From NCBI GenBank assembly GCA_930367205.1, contig OV884014.1:111365138-111429137 (forward strand): a stretch of DNA of 64,000 nt. The letters are read 5' to 3'. Shown in pieces: positions 28,499 through 41,900 of the stretch; position 1 is the stretch's first letter, and each line of letters starts with the position of its first letter. The notes under the pieces were generated by a model. The model was given only the letters and a program-made list of their open reading frames with translations, did no database searches and had not been told where the DNA came from. Origin of the DNA: Acanthosoma haemorrhoidale (taxonomy: Eukaryota; Arthropoda; Insecta; Hemiptera; Acanthosomatidae). A program made the position numbers and the translations under genes.

Positions 28499-31400
28499 CC
28501 AGAGAAAATAACGTCAAAATGTAGCATTTTTAAAAGGTATGGGATTTTTAGCTAAAATAGTGAGCTCCTAGTTCCTCATGTTGTCCTGATACCTATCTAG
28601 AGAAAATAACGTCAAAATGTAGCCTTTTTAAAAGGTATGGGATTTTTAGCTAAAATAGTGAGCTCCTAGTGCCTTCTGTTCTCCTGATACCTAACCAGAG
28701 AAAATAACGTCAAAATGTAGCATTTTTAAAAGGTATGGGATTTTTAGCTAAAATAGTGAGCTCCTAGTGCCTCCTGTTCTCCTGATGCCTATCCAGAGAA
28801 AATAACGTCAAAATATAGCATTTGTAAAAGAATGGGATTTTTAGCTGATATAGTGAGCCCCTTGTGCCTCGTGTTCTCCTGATACCTAACCAGAGAAAAT
28901 AACGTCAAAATATAGCATTTGTAAAAGAATGGGATTTTTAGCTGAAATAGTGAGCTCCTTGTGCCTCATGTTCTCCTGATACCTAACCAGAGAAAATAAC
29001 GTCAAAATATAGCATTTGTAAAAGAATGGGATTTTTAGCTAAAATAGTGAGCTGCTAGTGCCTCCTGTTCTCCTGATACCTAACCAGTGAAAATAACGTC
29101 AAAATATAGCATTTGTAAAAGAATGGGATTTTTAACTGAAATAGTGAGCTCCTTGTGCCTCATGTTCTCCTGATACCTAACCAGAGCAAATAACGTCAAA
29201 ATATAGCATTTGTAAAAGAATGGGATTTTTAGCTGAAATAGTGAGCCCCTTGTGCCTCGTGTTCTCCTGATACCTTACCAGAGAAAATAACGTCCAAATA
29301 TAGCATTTGTAAAAGAATGGGATTTTTAACTGAAATAGTGAGCTCCTTGTGCCTCATGTTCTCCTGATACCTAACCAGAGAAAATAACGTCAAAATGTAG
29401 CATTTTTAAAAGGTATGGGATTTTTAGCTAAAATAGTGAGCTCCTAGTGCCTCATGTTCTCCTGATACCTATCCAGAGAAAATAACGTCAAAATAAAGCA
29501 CTTTTAAAAGAATGGAATTTTCAAGTAAAATAGTGAGCTCCTAGTGCCTCATGTTCTCCTGATGCCTATCCAGAGAAAATAACGTCAAAATGTAGCATTT
29601 TTAAAAGGTATGGGATTTTTAGCTAAAATAGTGAGCTCCTTGTGCCTCATGTTCTCCTGATACCTAACCAGTGAAAATAACGTCAAAATATAGCATTTGT
29701 GAAAGAATGGGATTTTTAACTGAAATAGTGAGCTCCTTGTGCCTCATGTTCTCCTGATACCTAACCAGAGCAAATAACGTCAAAATATAGCATTTGTAAA
29801 AGAATGGGATTTTTAGCTGAAATAGTGAGCCCCTTGTGCCTCGTGTTCTCCTGATACCTTACCAGAGAAAATAACGTCAAAATATAGCATTTGTAAAAGA
29901 ATGGGATTTTTAGCTGAAATAGTGAGCCCCTTGTGCCTCATGTTCTCCTGATACCTAACCAGAGCAAATAACGTCAAAATATAGCATTTGTAAAAGAATG
30001 GGATTTTTAGCTAAAATAGTGAGCTCCTAGTGCCTCCTGTTCTCCTGATGCCTATCCAGAGAAAATAACGTCAAAATGTAGCATTTTTAAAAGGTATGGG
30101 ATTTTTAGCTAAAATAGTGAGCCCCTTGTGCCTCGTGTTCTCCTGATACCTAACCAGAGAAAATAACGTCAAAATATAGCATTTGTAAAAGAATGGGATT
30201 TTTAGCTGAAATAGTGAGCTCCTTGTGCCTCGTGTTCTCCTGATACCTAACCAGAGAAAAAAACGTCAAAATATAGCATTTGTAAAAGAATGGGATTTTT
30301 AACTGAAATAGTGAGCTCCTTGTGCCTCGTGTTCTCCTGATACCTAACCAGAGCAAATAACGTCAAAATATAGCATTTGTAAAAGAATGGGATTTTTAGC
30401 TGAAATAGTGAGCCCCTTGTGCCTCGTGTTCTCCTGATACCTAACCAGAGAAAATAACGTGAAAATGTAGCATTTTTAAAAGGTATGGGATTTTTAGCTA
30501 AAATAGTGAGCTCCTAGTGCCTCATGTCCTCCTGATACCTATCCAGAGAAAATAACGTCAAAATATAGCATTTGTAAAAGAATTGGATTTTTAGCTGAAA
30601 TAGTGAGCCCCTTGTGCCTCATGTTCTCCTGATACCTAACCAGAGAAAATAACGTCAAAATATAGCATTTGTAAAAGAATGGGATTTTTAGCTGAAATAG
30701 TGAGCTCCTTGTGCCTCATGTTCTCCTGATACCTAACCAGAGAAAATAACGTCAAAATATAGCATTTGTAAAAGAATGGGATTTTTAGCTAAAATAGTGA
30801 GCTCCTAGTGCCTCCTGTTCTCCTGATACCTAACCAGTGAAAATAACGTCAAAATATAGCATTTGTAAAAGAATGGGATTTTTAACTGAAATAGTGAGCT
30901 CCTTGTGCCTCATGTTCTCCTGATACCTAACCAGAGAAAATAACGTCAAAATGTAGCATTTTTAAAAGGTATGGGATTTTTAGCTAAAATAGTGAGCCCC
31001 TTGTGCCTCGTGTTCTCCTGATACCTAACCAGAGCAAATAACGTCAAAATATAGCATTTGTAAAAGAATGGGATTTTTAGCTGAAATAGTGAGCTCCTTG
31101 TGCCTCGTGTTCTCCTGATACCTAACCAGAGAAAAAAACGTCAAAATATAGCATTTGTAAAAGAATGGGATTTTTAACTGAAATAGTGAGCTCCTTGTGC
31201 CTCGTGTTCTCCTGATACCTAACCAGAGCAAATAACGTCAAAATATAGCATTTGTAAAAGAATGGGATTTTTAGCTGAAATAGTGAGCCCCTTGTGCCTC
31301 GTGTTCTCCTGATACCTAACCAGAGAAAATAACGTCAAAATGTAGCATTTTTAAAAGGTATGGGATTTTTAGCTAAAATAGTGAGCTCCTAGTGCCTCAT

Positions 31401-33859
31401 GTCCTCCTGATACCTATCCAGAGAAAATAACGTCAAAATAAAGCACTTTTAAAAGAATGGAATTTTCAAGTAAAATAGTGAGCTTCTTGTGCCTCATGTT
31501 CTCCTGATACCTATCCAGAGCAAATAACGTCAAAATATAGCATTTGTAAAAGAATGGGATTTTTAGCTGAAATAGTGAGCTCCTTGTGCCTCATGTTCTC
31601 CTGATACCTAACCAGAGAAAATAACGTCAAAATATAGCATTTGTAAAAGAATGGGATTTTTAGCTAAAATAGTGAGCTCCTAGTGCCTCCTGTTCTCCTG
31701 ATGACTATCCAGAGAAAATAACGTCAAAATATAGCATTTGTAAAAGAATGGGATTTTTAGCTGAAATAGTGAGCCCCTTGTGCCTCGTGTTCTCCTGATA
31801 CCTAACCAGAGAAAATAACGTCAAAATATAGCATTTGTAAAAGAATGGGATTTTTAGCTGAAATAGTGAGCTCCTTGTGCCTCATGTTCTCCTGATACCT
31901 AACCAGAGAAAATAACGTCAAAATATAGCATTTTTAAAAGGTATGGGATTTTTAGCTAAAATAGTGAGCTCCTTGTGCCTCATGTTCTCCTGATACCTAA
32001 CCAGTGAAAATAACGTCAAAATATAGCATTTGTAAAAGAATGGGATTTTTAACTGAAATAGTGAGTTCCTTGTGCCTCGTGTTCTCCTGATACCTAACCA
32101 GAGCAAATAACGTCAAAATATAGCATTTGTAAAAGAATGGGATTTTTAGCTGAAATAGTGAGCCCCTTGTGCCTCGTGTTCTCCTGATACCTAACCAGAG
32201 AAAATAACGTCAAAATGTAGCATTTTTAAAAGGTATGGGATTTTTAGCTAAAATAGTGAGCTCCTAGTGCCTCATGTCCTCCTGATACCTATCCAGAGAA
32301 AATAACGTCAAAATAAAGCACTTTTAAAAGAATGGAATTTTCAAGTAAAATAGTGAGCTTATTGTGCCTCATGTTCTCCTGATACCTAACCAGAGCAAAT
32401 AACGTCAAAATATAGCATTTGTAAAAGAATGGGATTTTTAGCTGAAATAGTGAGCCCCTTGTGCCTCGTGTTCTCCTGATACCTAACCAGAGAAAATAAC
32501 GTCAAAATGTAGCATTTTTAAAAGGTATGGGATTTTTAGCTAAAATAGTGAGCTCCTAGTGCCTCCTGTTCTCCTGATGCCTATCCAGAGAAAATAACGT
32601 CAAAATATAGCATTTGTAAAAGAATGGGATTTTTAGCTGAAATAGTGAGCCCCTTGTGCCTCGTGTTCTCCTGATACCTAACCAGAGAAAATAACGTCAA
32701 AATATAGCATTTGTAAAAGAATGGGATTTTTAGCTGAAATAGTGAGCTCCTTGTGCCTCATGTTCTCCTGATACCTAACCAGAGAAAATAACGTCAAAAT
32801 ATAGCATTTGTAAAAGAATGGGATTTTTAGCTAAAATAGTGAGCTCCTAGTGCCTCCTGTTCTCCTGATACCTAACCAGTGAAAATAACGTCAAAATATA
32901 GCATTTGTAAAAGAATGGGATTTTTAGCTGAAATAGTGAGCCCCTTGTGCCTCGTGTTCTCCTGATACCTTACCAGAGAAAATAACGTCCAAATATAGCA
33001 TTTGTAAAAGAATGGGATTTTTAACTGAAATAGTGAGCTCCTTGTGCCTCATGTTCTCCTGATACCTAACCAGAGAAAATAACGTCAAAATGTAGCATTT
33101 TTAAAAGGTATGGGATTTTTAGCTAAAATAGTGAGCTCCTAGTGCCTCATGTTCTCCTGATACCTATCCAGAGAAAATAACGTCAAAATAAAGCACTTTT
33201 AAAAGAATGGAATTTTCAAGTAAAATAGTGAGCTCCTAGTGCCTCATGTTCTCCTGATACCTATCCAGAGAAAATAACGTCAAAATGTAGCATTTTTAAA
33301 AGGTATGGGATTTTTAGCTAAAATAGTGAGCTCCTTGTGCCTCATGTTCTCCTGATACCTAACCAGTGAAAATAACGTCAAAATATAGCATTTGTAAAAG
33401 AATGGGATTTTTAACTGAAATAGTGAGCTCCTTGTGCCTCATGTTCTCCTGATACCTAACCAGAGCAAATAACGTCAAAATATAGCATTTGTAAAAGAAT
33501 GGGATTTTTAGCTGAAATAGTGAGCCCCTTGTGCCTCGTGTTCTCCTGATACCTTACCAGAGAAAATAACGTCAAAATATAGCATTTGTAAAAGAATGGG
33601 ATTTTTAGCTGAAATAGTGAGCCCCTTGTGCCTCATGTTCTCCTGATACCTAACCAGAGCAAATAACGTCAAAATATAGCATTTGTAAAAGAATGGGATT
33701 TTTAGCTAAAATAGTGAGCTCCTAGTGCCTCCTGTTCTCCTGATGCCTATCCAGAGAAAATAACGTCAAAATGTAGCATTTTTAAAAGGTATGGGATTTT
33801 TAGCTGAAATAGTGAGCCCCTTGTGCCTCGTGTTCTCCTGATACCTTACCAGAGAAAAT

Positions 33860-36800
33860 AACGTCAAAATATAGCATTTGTAAAAGAATGGGATTTTTAG
33901 CTGAAATAGTGAGCTTCTTGTGCCTCATGTTCTCCTGATACCTAACCAGAGCAAATAACGTCAAAATATAGCATTTGTAAAAGAATGGGATTTTTAGCTA
34001 AAATAGTGAGCTCCTAGTGCCTCCTGTTCTCCTGATACCTATCCAGAGAAAATAACGTCAAAATGTAGCATTTTTAAAAGGTATGGGATTTTTAGCTAAA
34101 ATAGTGTGCTCCTAGTGCCTCCTGTTCTCCTGATACCTATCCAGAGAAAATAACGCCAAAATATAGCATTTGTAAAAGAATGAGCTCCTTGTGCCTCATG
34201 TTCTCCTGATACCTAACCAGAGAAAATATCGTCAAAATGTAGCATTTTTAAAAGGTATGGGATTTTTAGCTAAAATAGTGAGCTCCTAGTGTCTCATGTT
34301 CTCCTGATGCCTAACCAGAGAAAATAACGTCAAAATAAAGCACTTTTAAAAGAAAGGAATTTTCAAGTAAAATAGTGAGCTCCTAGTGCCTCATGTTCTC
34401 CTGATACCTAACCAGAGAAAATAACGTCAAAATATAGCATTTTTAAAAGGTATGGGATTTTTAGCTAAAATAGTGTGCTCCTAGTGCCTCCTGTTCTCCT
34501 GATACCTATCCAGAGAAAATAACGTCAAAATAAAGCACTTTTAAAAGAATGGAATTTTCAAGTAAAATAGTGAGCTCCTAGTGCCTCATGTTCTCCTGAT
34601 ACCTAACCAGAGAAAATAACGTCAAAATGTAGCATTTTTAAAAGGTATGGGATTTTTAGCTAAAATAGTGTGCTCCTAGTGTCTCCTGTTCTCCTGATAC
34701 CTATCCAGAGAAAATAACGCCAAAATATAGCATTTGTAAAAGAATGAGCTCCTTGTGCCTCATGTTCTCCTGATACCTAACCAGAGAAAATAACGTCAAA
34801 ATGTAGCATTTTTAAAAGGTATGGGATTTTTAGCTAAAATAGTGAGCTCCTAGTTCCTCATGTTCTCCTGATACCTAACTAGAGAAAATAACGTCAAAAT
34901 GTAGCCTTTTTAAAAGGTATGGGATTTTTAGCTAAAATAGTGAGCTCCTAGTGCCTTCTGTTCTCCTGATACCTAACCAGAGAAAATAACGTCAAAATGT
35001 AGCATTTTTAAAAGGTATGGGATTTTTAGCTAAAATAGTGAGCTCCTAGTGCCTCATGTTCTCCTGATGCCTATCCAGAGAAAATAACGTCAAAATATAG
35101 CATTTGTAAAAGAATGGGATTTTTAGCTGAAATAGTGAGCCCCTTGTGCCTCGTGTTCTCCTGATACCTAACCAGAGAAAATAACGTCAAAATATAGCAT
35201 TTGTAAAAGAATGGGATTTTTAGCTGAAATAGTGAGCTCCTTGTGCCTCATGTTCTCCTGATACCTAACCAGAGAAAATAACGTCAAAATATAGCATTTG
35301 TAAAAGAATGGGATTTTTAGCTAAAATAGTGAGCTCCTAGTGCCTCCTGTTCTCCTGATACCTAACCAGTGAAAATAACGTCAAAATATAGCATTTGTAA
35401 AAGAATGGGATTTTTAACTGAAATAGTGAGCTCCTTGTGCCTCATGTTCTCCTGATACCTAACCAGAGCAAATAACGTCAAAATATAGCATTTGTAAAAG
35501 AATGGGATTTTTAGCTGAAATAGTGAGCCCCTTGTGCCTCGTGTTCTCCTGATACCTTACCAGAGAAAATAACGTCCAAATATAGCATTTGTAAAAGAAT
35601 GGGATTTTTAACTGAAATAGTGAGCTCCTTGTGCCTCATATTCTCCTGATACCTAACCAGAGAAAATAACGTCAAAATGTAGCATTTTTAAAAGGTATGG
35701 GATTTTTAGCTAAAATAGTGAGCTCCTAGTGCCTCATGTTCTCCTGATACCTATCCAGAGAAAATAACGTCAAAATAAAGCACTTTCAAAAGAATGGAAT
35801 TTTCAAGTAAAATAGTGAGCTCCTAGTGCCTCATGTTCTCCTGATGCCTATCCAGAGAAAATAACGTCAAAATGTAGCATTTTTAAAAGGTATGGGATTT
35901 TTAGCTAAAATAGTGAGCTCCTTGTGCCTCATGTTCTCCTGATACCTAACCAGTGAAAATAACGTCAAAATATAGCATTTGTAAAAGAATGGGATTTTTA
36001 ACTGAAATAGTGAGCTCCTTGTGCCTCATGTTCTCCTGATACCTAACCAGAGCAAATAACGTCAAAATATAGCATTTGTAAAAGAATGGGATTTTTAGCT
36101 GAAATAGTGAGCCCCTTGTGCCTCGTGTTCTCCTGATACCTAACCAGAGAAAATAACGTCAAAATATAGCATTTGTAAAAGAATGGGATTTTTAGCTGAA
36201 ATAGTGAGCCCCTTGTGCCTCATGTTCTCCTGATACCTAACCAGAGAAAATAACGTCAAAATATAGCATTTGTAAAAGAATGGGATTTTTAGCTAAAATA
36301 GTGAGCTCCTAGTGCCTCCTGTTCTCCTGATGCCTATCCAGAGAAAATAACGTCAAAATGTAGCATTTTTAAAAGGTATGGGATTTTTAGCTAAAATAGT
36401 GAGCCCCTTGTGCCTCGTGTTCTCCTGATACCTAACCAGAGAAAATAACGTCAAAATATAGCATTTGTAAAAGAATGGGATTTTTAGCTGAAATAGTGAG
36501 CTCCTTGTGCCTCATGTTCTCCTGATACCTAACCAGAGAAAAAAACGTCAAAATATAGCATTTGTAAAAGAATGGGATTTTTAACTGAAATAGTGAGCTC
36601 CTTGTGCCTCGTGTTCTCCTGATACCTAACCAGAGCAAATAACGTCAAAATATAGCATTTGTAAAAGAATGGGATTTTTAGCTGAAATAGTGAGCCCCTT
36701 GTGCCTCGTGTTCTCCTGATACCTAACCAGAGAAAATAACGTGAAAATGTAGCATTTTTAAAAGGTATGGGATTTTTAGCTAAAATAGTGAGCTCCTAGT

Positions 36801-38970
36801 GCCTCATGTTCTCCTGATACCTATCCAGAGAAAATAACGTCAAAATATAGCATTTGTAAAAGAATGGGATTTTTAGCTGAAATAGTGAGCCCCTTGTGCC
36901 TCGTGTTCTCCTGATACCTAACCAGAGAAAATAACGTCAAAATGTAGCATTTTTAAAAGGTATGGGATTTTTAGCTAAAATAGTGAGCTCCTAGTGCCTC
37001 CTGTTCTCCTGATGCCTATCCGGAGAAAATAACGTCAAAATATAGCATTTGTAAAAGAATGGGATTTTTAGCTGAAATAGTGAGCCCCTTGTGCCTCGTG
37101 TTCTCCTGATACCTAACCAGAGAAAATAACGTCAAAATATAGCATTTGTAAAAGAATGGGATTTTTAGCTGAAATAGTGAGCTCCTTGTGCCTCATGTTC
37201 TCCTGATACCTAACCAGAGAAAATAACGTCAAAATATAGCATTTGTAAAAGAATGGGATTTTTAGCTAAAATAGTGAGCTCCTAGTGCCTCCTGTTCTCC
37301 TGATACCTAACCAGTGAAAATAACGTCAAAATATAGCATTTGTAAAAGAATGGGATTTTTAACTGAAATAGTGAGCTCCTTGTGCCTCATGTTCTCCTGA
37401 TACCTAACCAGAGAAAATAACGTCAAAATGTAGCATTTTTAAAAGGTATGGGATTTTTAGCTAAAATAGTGAGCCCCTTGTGCCTCGTGTTCTCCTGATA
37501 CCTAACCAGAGAAAATAACGTCAAAATATAGCATTTGTAAAAGAATGGGATTTTTAGCTGAAATAGTGAGCTCCTTGTGCCTCGTGTTCTCCTGATACCT
37601 AACCAGAGAAAATAACGTCAAAATATAGCATTTGTAAAAGAATGGGATTTTTAACTGAAATAGTGAGCTCCTTGTGCCTCGTGTTCTCCTGATACCTAAC
37701 CAGAGCAAATAACGTCAAAATATAGCATTTGTAAAAGAATGGGATTTTTAGCTGAAATAGTGAGCCCCTTGTGCCTCGTGTTCTCCTGATACCTAACCAG
37801 AGAAAATAACGTCAAAATGTAGCATTTTTAAAAGGTATGGGATTTTTAGCTAAAATAGTGAGCTCCTAGTGCCTCATGTCCTCCTGATACCTATCCAGAG
37901 AAAATAACGTCAAAATAAAGCACTTTTAAAAGAATGGAATTTTCAAGTAAAATAGTGAGCTTCTTGTGCCTCATGTTCTCCTGATACCTAACCAGAGAAA
38001 ATAACGTCAAAATATAGCATTTGTAAAAGAATGGGATTTTTAGCTGAAATAGTGAGCCCCTTGTGCCTCGTGTTCTCCTGATACCTAACCAGAGAAAATA
38101 ACGTCAAAATGTAGCATTTTTAAAAGGTATGGGATTTTTAGCTAAAATAGTGAGCTTCTAGTGCCTCCTGTTCTCCTGATGCCTATCCAGAGAAAATAAC
38201 GTCAAAATATAGCATTTGTAAAAGAATGGGATTTTTAGCTGAAATAGTGAGCCCCTTGTGCCTCGTGTTCTCCTGATACCTAACCAGAGAAAATAACGTC
38301 AAAATATAGCATTTGTAAAAGAATGGGATTTTTAGCTGAAATAGTGAGCTCCTTGTGCCTCATGTTCTCCTGATACCTAACCAGAGAAAATAACGTCAAA
38401 ATATAGCATTTTTAAAAGGTATGGGATTTTTAGCTAAAATAGTGAGCTCCTTGTGCCTCATGTTCTCCTGATACCTAACCAGAGAAAATAACGTCAAAAT
38501 ATAGCATTTGTAAAAGAATGGGATTTTTAGCTGAAATAGTGAGCTCCTTGTGCCTCATGTTCTCCTGATACCTAACCAGAGCAAATAACGTCAAAATATA
38601 GCATTTGTAAAAGAATGGGATTTTTAGCTGAAATAGTGAGCCCCTTGTGCCTCGTGTTCTCCTGATACCTTACCAGAGAAAATAACGTCCAAATATAGCA
38701 TTTGTAAAAGAATGGGATTTTTAACTGAAATAGTGAGCTCCTTGTGCCTCATGTTCTCCTGATACCTAACCAGAGAAAATAACGTCAAAATGTAGCATTT
38801 TTAAAAGGTATGGGATTTTTAGCTAAAATAGTGAGCTCCTAGTGCCTCATGTTCTCCTGATACCTATCCAGAGAAAATAACGTCAAAATAAAGCACTTTT
38901 AAAAGAATGGAATTTTCAAGTAAAATAGTGAGCTCCTAGTGCCTCATGTTCTCCTGATGCCTATCCAGAG
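33860..38970. repeat. 5116-bp tandem block, copy 1
   Basis: Many markers repeat at exactly 5116 bp: 33911 to 39027, 34141 to 39257, 34865 to 39981, 36432 to 41548, 37021 to 42137, 37502 to 42618. The match fails left of about 33.86k, where ATACCTTACC faces GATGCCTATCC at 38.97k. This block overlaps the right part of the 10-kb super-repeat, so it is a later, nested duplication. Confidence 0.85.
34141..34780. repeat. Paired-short-monomer module, 564-bp form
   Basis: Short monomers start at 34141 and 34705. The following marker monomer reads GTTCTCCTG and CTAACTAGAG (34865) instead of GTTGTCCTG and CTATCTAGAG. One of the two linked changes is therefore absent here, which suggests partial gene conversion or reversion relative to the copy at 39981. 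Confidence 0.86.
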
Positions 38971-41900
38971 AAAATAACGTCAAAATATAGCATTTGTAAA
39001 AGAATGGGATTTTTAGCTGAAATAGTGAGCTTCTTGTGCCTCATGTTCTCCTGATACCTAACCAGAGCAAATAACGTCAAAATATAGCATTTGTAAAAGA
39101 ATGGGATTTTTAGCTAAAATAGTTAGCTCCTAGTGCCTCCTGTTCTCCTGATGCCTATCCAGAGAAAATAACGTCAAAATGTAGCATTTTTAAAAGGTAT
39201 GGGATTTTTAGCTAAAATAGTGTGCTCCTAGTGCCTCCTGTTCTCCTGATACCTATCCAGAGAAAATAACGCCAAAATATAGCATTTGTAAAAGAATGAG
39301 CTCCTTGTGCCTCATGTTCTCCTGATACCTAACCAGAGAAAATATCGTCAAAATGTAGCATTTTTAAAAGGTATGGGATTTTTAGCTAAAATAGTGAGCT
39401 CCTAGTGTCTCATGTTCTCCTGATGCCTAACCAGAGAAAATAACGTCAAAATAAAGCACTTTTAAAAGAAAGGAATTTTCAAGTAAAATAGTGAGCTCCT
39501 AGTGCCTCATGTTCTCCTGATACCTAACCAGAGAAAATAACGTCAAAATATAGCATTTTTAAAAGGTATGGGATTTTTAGCTAAAATAGTGTGCTCCTAG
39601 TGCCTCCTGTTCTCCTGATACCTATCCAGAGAAAATAACGTCAAAATAAAGCACTTTTAAAAGAATGGAATTTTCAAGTAAAATAGTGAGCTCCTAGTGC
39701 CTCATGTTCTCCTGATACCTAACCAGAGAAAATACCGTCAAAATATAGCATTTTTAAAAGGTATGGGATTTTTAGCTAAAATAGTGTGCTCCTAGTGTCT
39801 CCTGTTCTCCTGATACCTATCCAGAGAAAATAACGCCAAAATATAGCATTTGTAAAAGAATGAGCTCCTTGTGCCTCATGTTCTCCTGATACCTAACCAG
39901 AGAAAATAACGTCAAAATGTAGCATTTTTAAAAGGTATGGGATTTTTAGCTAAAATAGTGAGCTCCTAGTTCCTCATGTTGTCCTGATACCTATCTAGAG
40001 AAAATAACGTCAAAATGTAGCCTTTTTAAAAGGTATGGGATTTTTAGCTAAAATAGTGAGCTCCTAGTGCCTTCTGTTCTCCTGATACCTAACCAGAGAA
40101 AATAACGTCAAAATGTAGCATTTTTAAAAGGTATGGGATTTTTAGCTAAAATAGTGAGCTCCTAGTGCCTCCTGTTCTCCTGATGCCTATCCAGAGAAAA
40201 TAACGTCAAAATATAGCATTTGTAAAAGGTATGGGATTTTTAGCTAAAATAGTGAGCTCCTAGTGCCTCCTGTTCTCCTGATGCCTATCCAGAGAAAATA
40301 ACGTCAAAATATAGCATTTGTAAAAGAATGGGATTTTTAGCTGAAATAGTGAGCCCCTTGTGCCTCGTGTTCTCCTGATACCTAACCAGAGAAAATAACG
40401 TCAAAATATAGCATTTGTAAAAGAATGGGATTTTTAGCTGAAATAGTGAGCTCCTTGTGCCTCATGTTCTCCTGATACCTAACCAGAGAAAATAACGTCA
40501 AAATATAGCATTTGTAAAAGAATGGGATTTTTAGCTAAAATAGTGAGCTCCTAGTGCCTCCTGTTCTCCTGATACCTAACCAGTGAAAATAACGTCAAAA
40601 TATAGCATTTGTAAAAGAATGGGATTTTTAACTGAAATAGTGAGCTCCTTGTGCCTCATGTTCTCCTGATACCTAACCAGAGCAAATAACGTCAAAATAT
40701 AGCATTTGTAAAAGAATGGGATTTTTAGCTGAAATAGTGAGCCCCTTGTGCCTCGTGTTCTCCTGATACCTTACCAGAGAAAATAACGTCCAAATATAGC
40801 ATTTGTAAAAGAATGGGATTTTTAACTGAAATAGTGAGCTCCTTGTGCCTCATATTCTCCTGATACCTAACCAGAGAAAATAACGTCAAAATAAAGCACT
40901 TTCAAAAGAATGGAATTTTCAAGTAAAATAGTGAGCTCCTAGTGCCTCATGTTCTCCTGATGCCTATCCAGAGAAAATAACGTCAAAATGTAGCATTTTT
41001 AAAAGGTATGGGATTTTTAGCTAAAATAGTGAGCTCCTTGTGCCTCATGTTCTCCTGATACCTAACCAGTGAAAATAACGTCAAAATATAGCATTTGTAA
41101 AAGAATGGGATTTTTAACTGAAATAGTGAGCTCCTTGTGCCTCATGTTCTCCTGATACCTAACCAGAGCAAATAACGTCAAAATATAGCATTTGTAAAAG
41201 AATGGGATTTTTAGCTGAAATAGTGAGCCCCTTGTGCCTCGTGTTCTCCTGATACCTTACCAGAGAAAATAACGTCAAAATATAGCATTTGTAAAAGAAT
41301 GGGATTTTTAGCTGAAATAGTGAGCCCCTTGTGCCTCATGTTCTCCTGATACCTAACCAGAGCAAATAACGTCAAAATATAGCATTTGTAAAAGAATGGG
41401 ATTTTTAGCTAAAATAGTGAGCTCCTAGTGCCTCCTGTTCTCCTGATGCCTATCCAGAGAAAATAACGTCAAAATGTAGCATTTTTAAAAGGTATGGGAT
41501 TTTTAGCTAAAATAGTGAGCCCCTTGTGCCTCGTGTTCTCCTGATACCTAACCAGAGAAAATAACGTCAAAATATAGCATTTTTAAAAGAATGGGATTTT
41601 TAGCTGAAATAGTGAGCTCCTTGTGCCTCGTGTTCTCCTGATACCTAACCAGAGAAAAAAACGTCAAAATATAGCATTTGTAAAAGAATGGGATTTTTAA
41701 CTGAAATAGTGAGCTCCTTGTGCCTCGTGTTCTCCTGATACCTAACCAGAGCAAATAACGTCAAAATATAGCATTTGTAAAAGAATGGGATTTTTAGCTG
41801 AAATAGTGAGCCCCTTGTGCCTCGTGTTCTCCTGATACCTAACCAGAGAAAATAACGTGAAAATGTAGCATTTTTAAAAGGTATGGGATTTTTAGCTAAA

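Larger units (their letters stand above)
26946..37080. repeat. Large tandem super-repeat, copy 2 (about 10.1 kb)
   Basis: This block is the head-to-tail partner of the one to its left, sharing rare variants such as CCTCATATTC (25508/35641), TCCGGAG (26888/37021) and GTGAGTTCC (21931/32064). At about 37.08k the match at this offset ends: copy 1 is followed by CCTTACC with GTCCAAAT, copy 2 by CCTAACC with GTCAAAAT. That places the super-repeat junctions near 26.95k and 37.08k. Confidence 0.8.
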
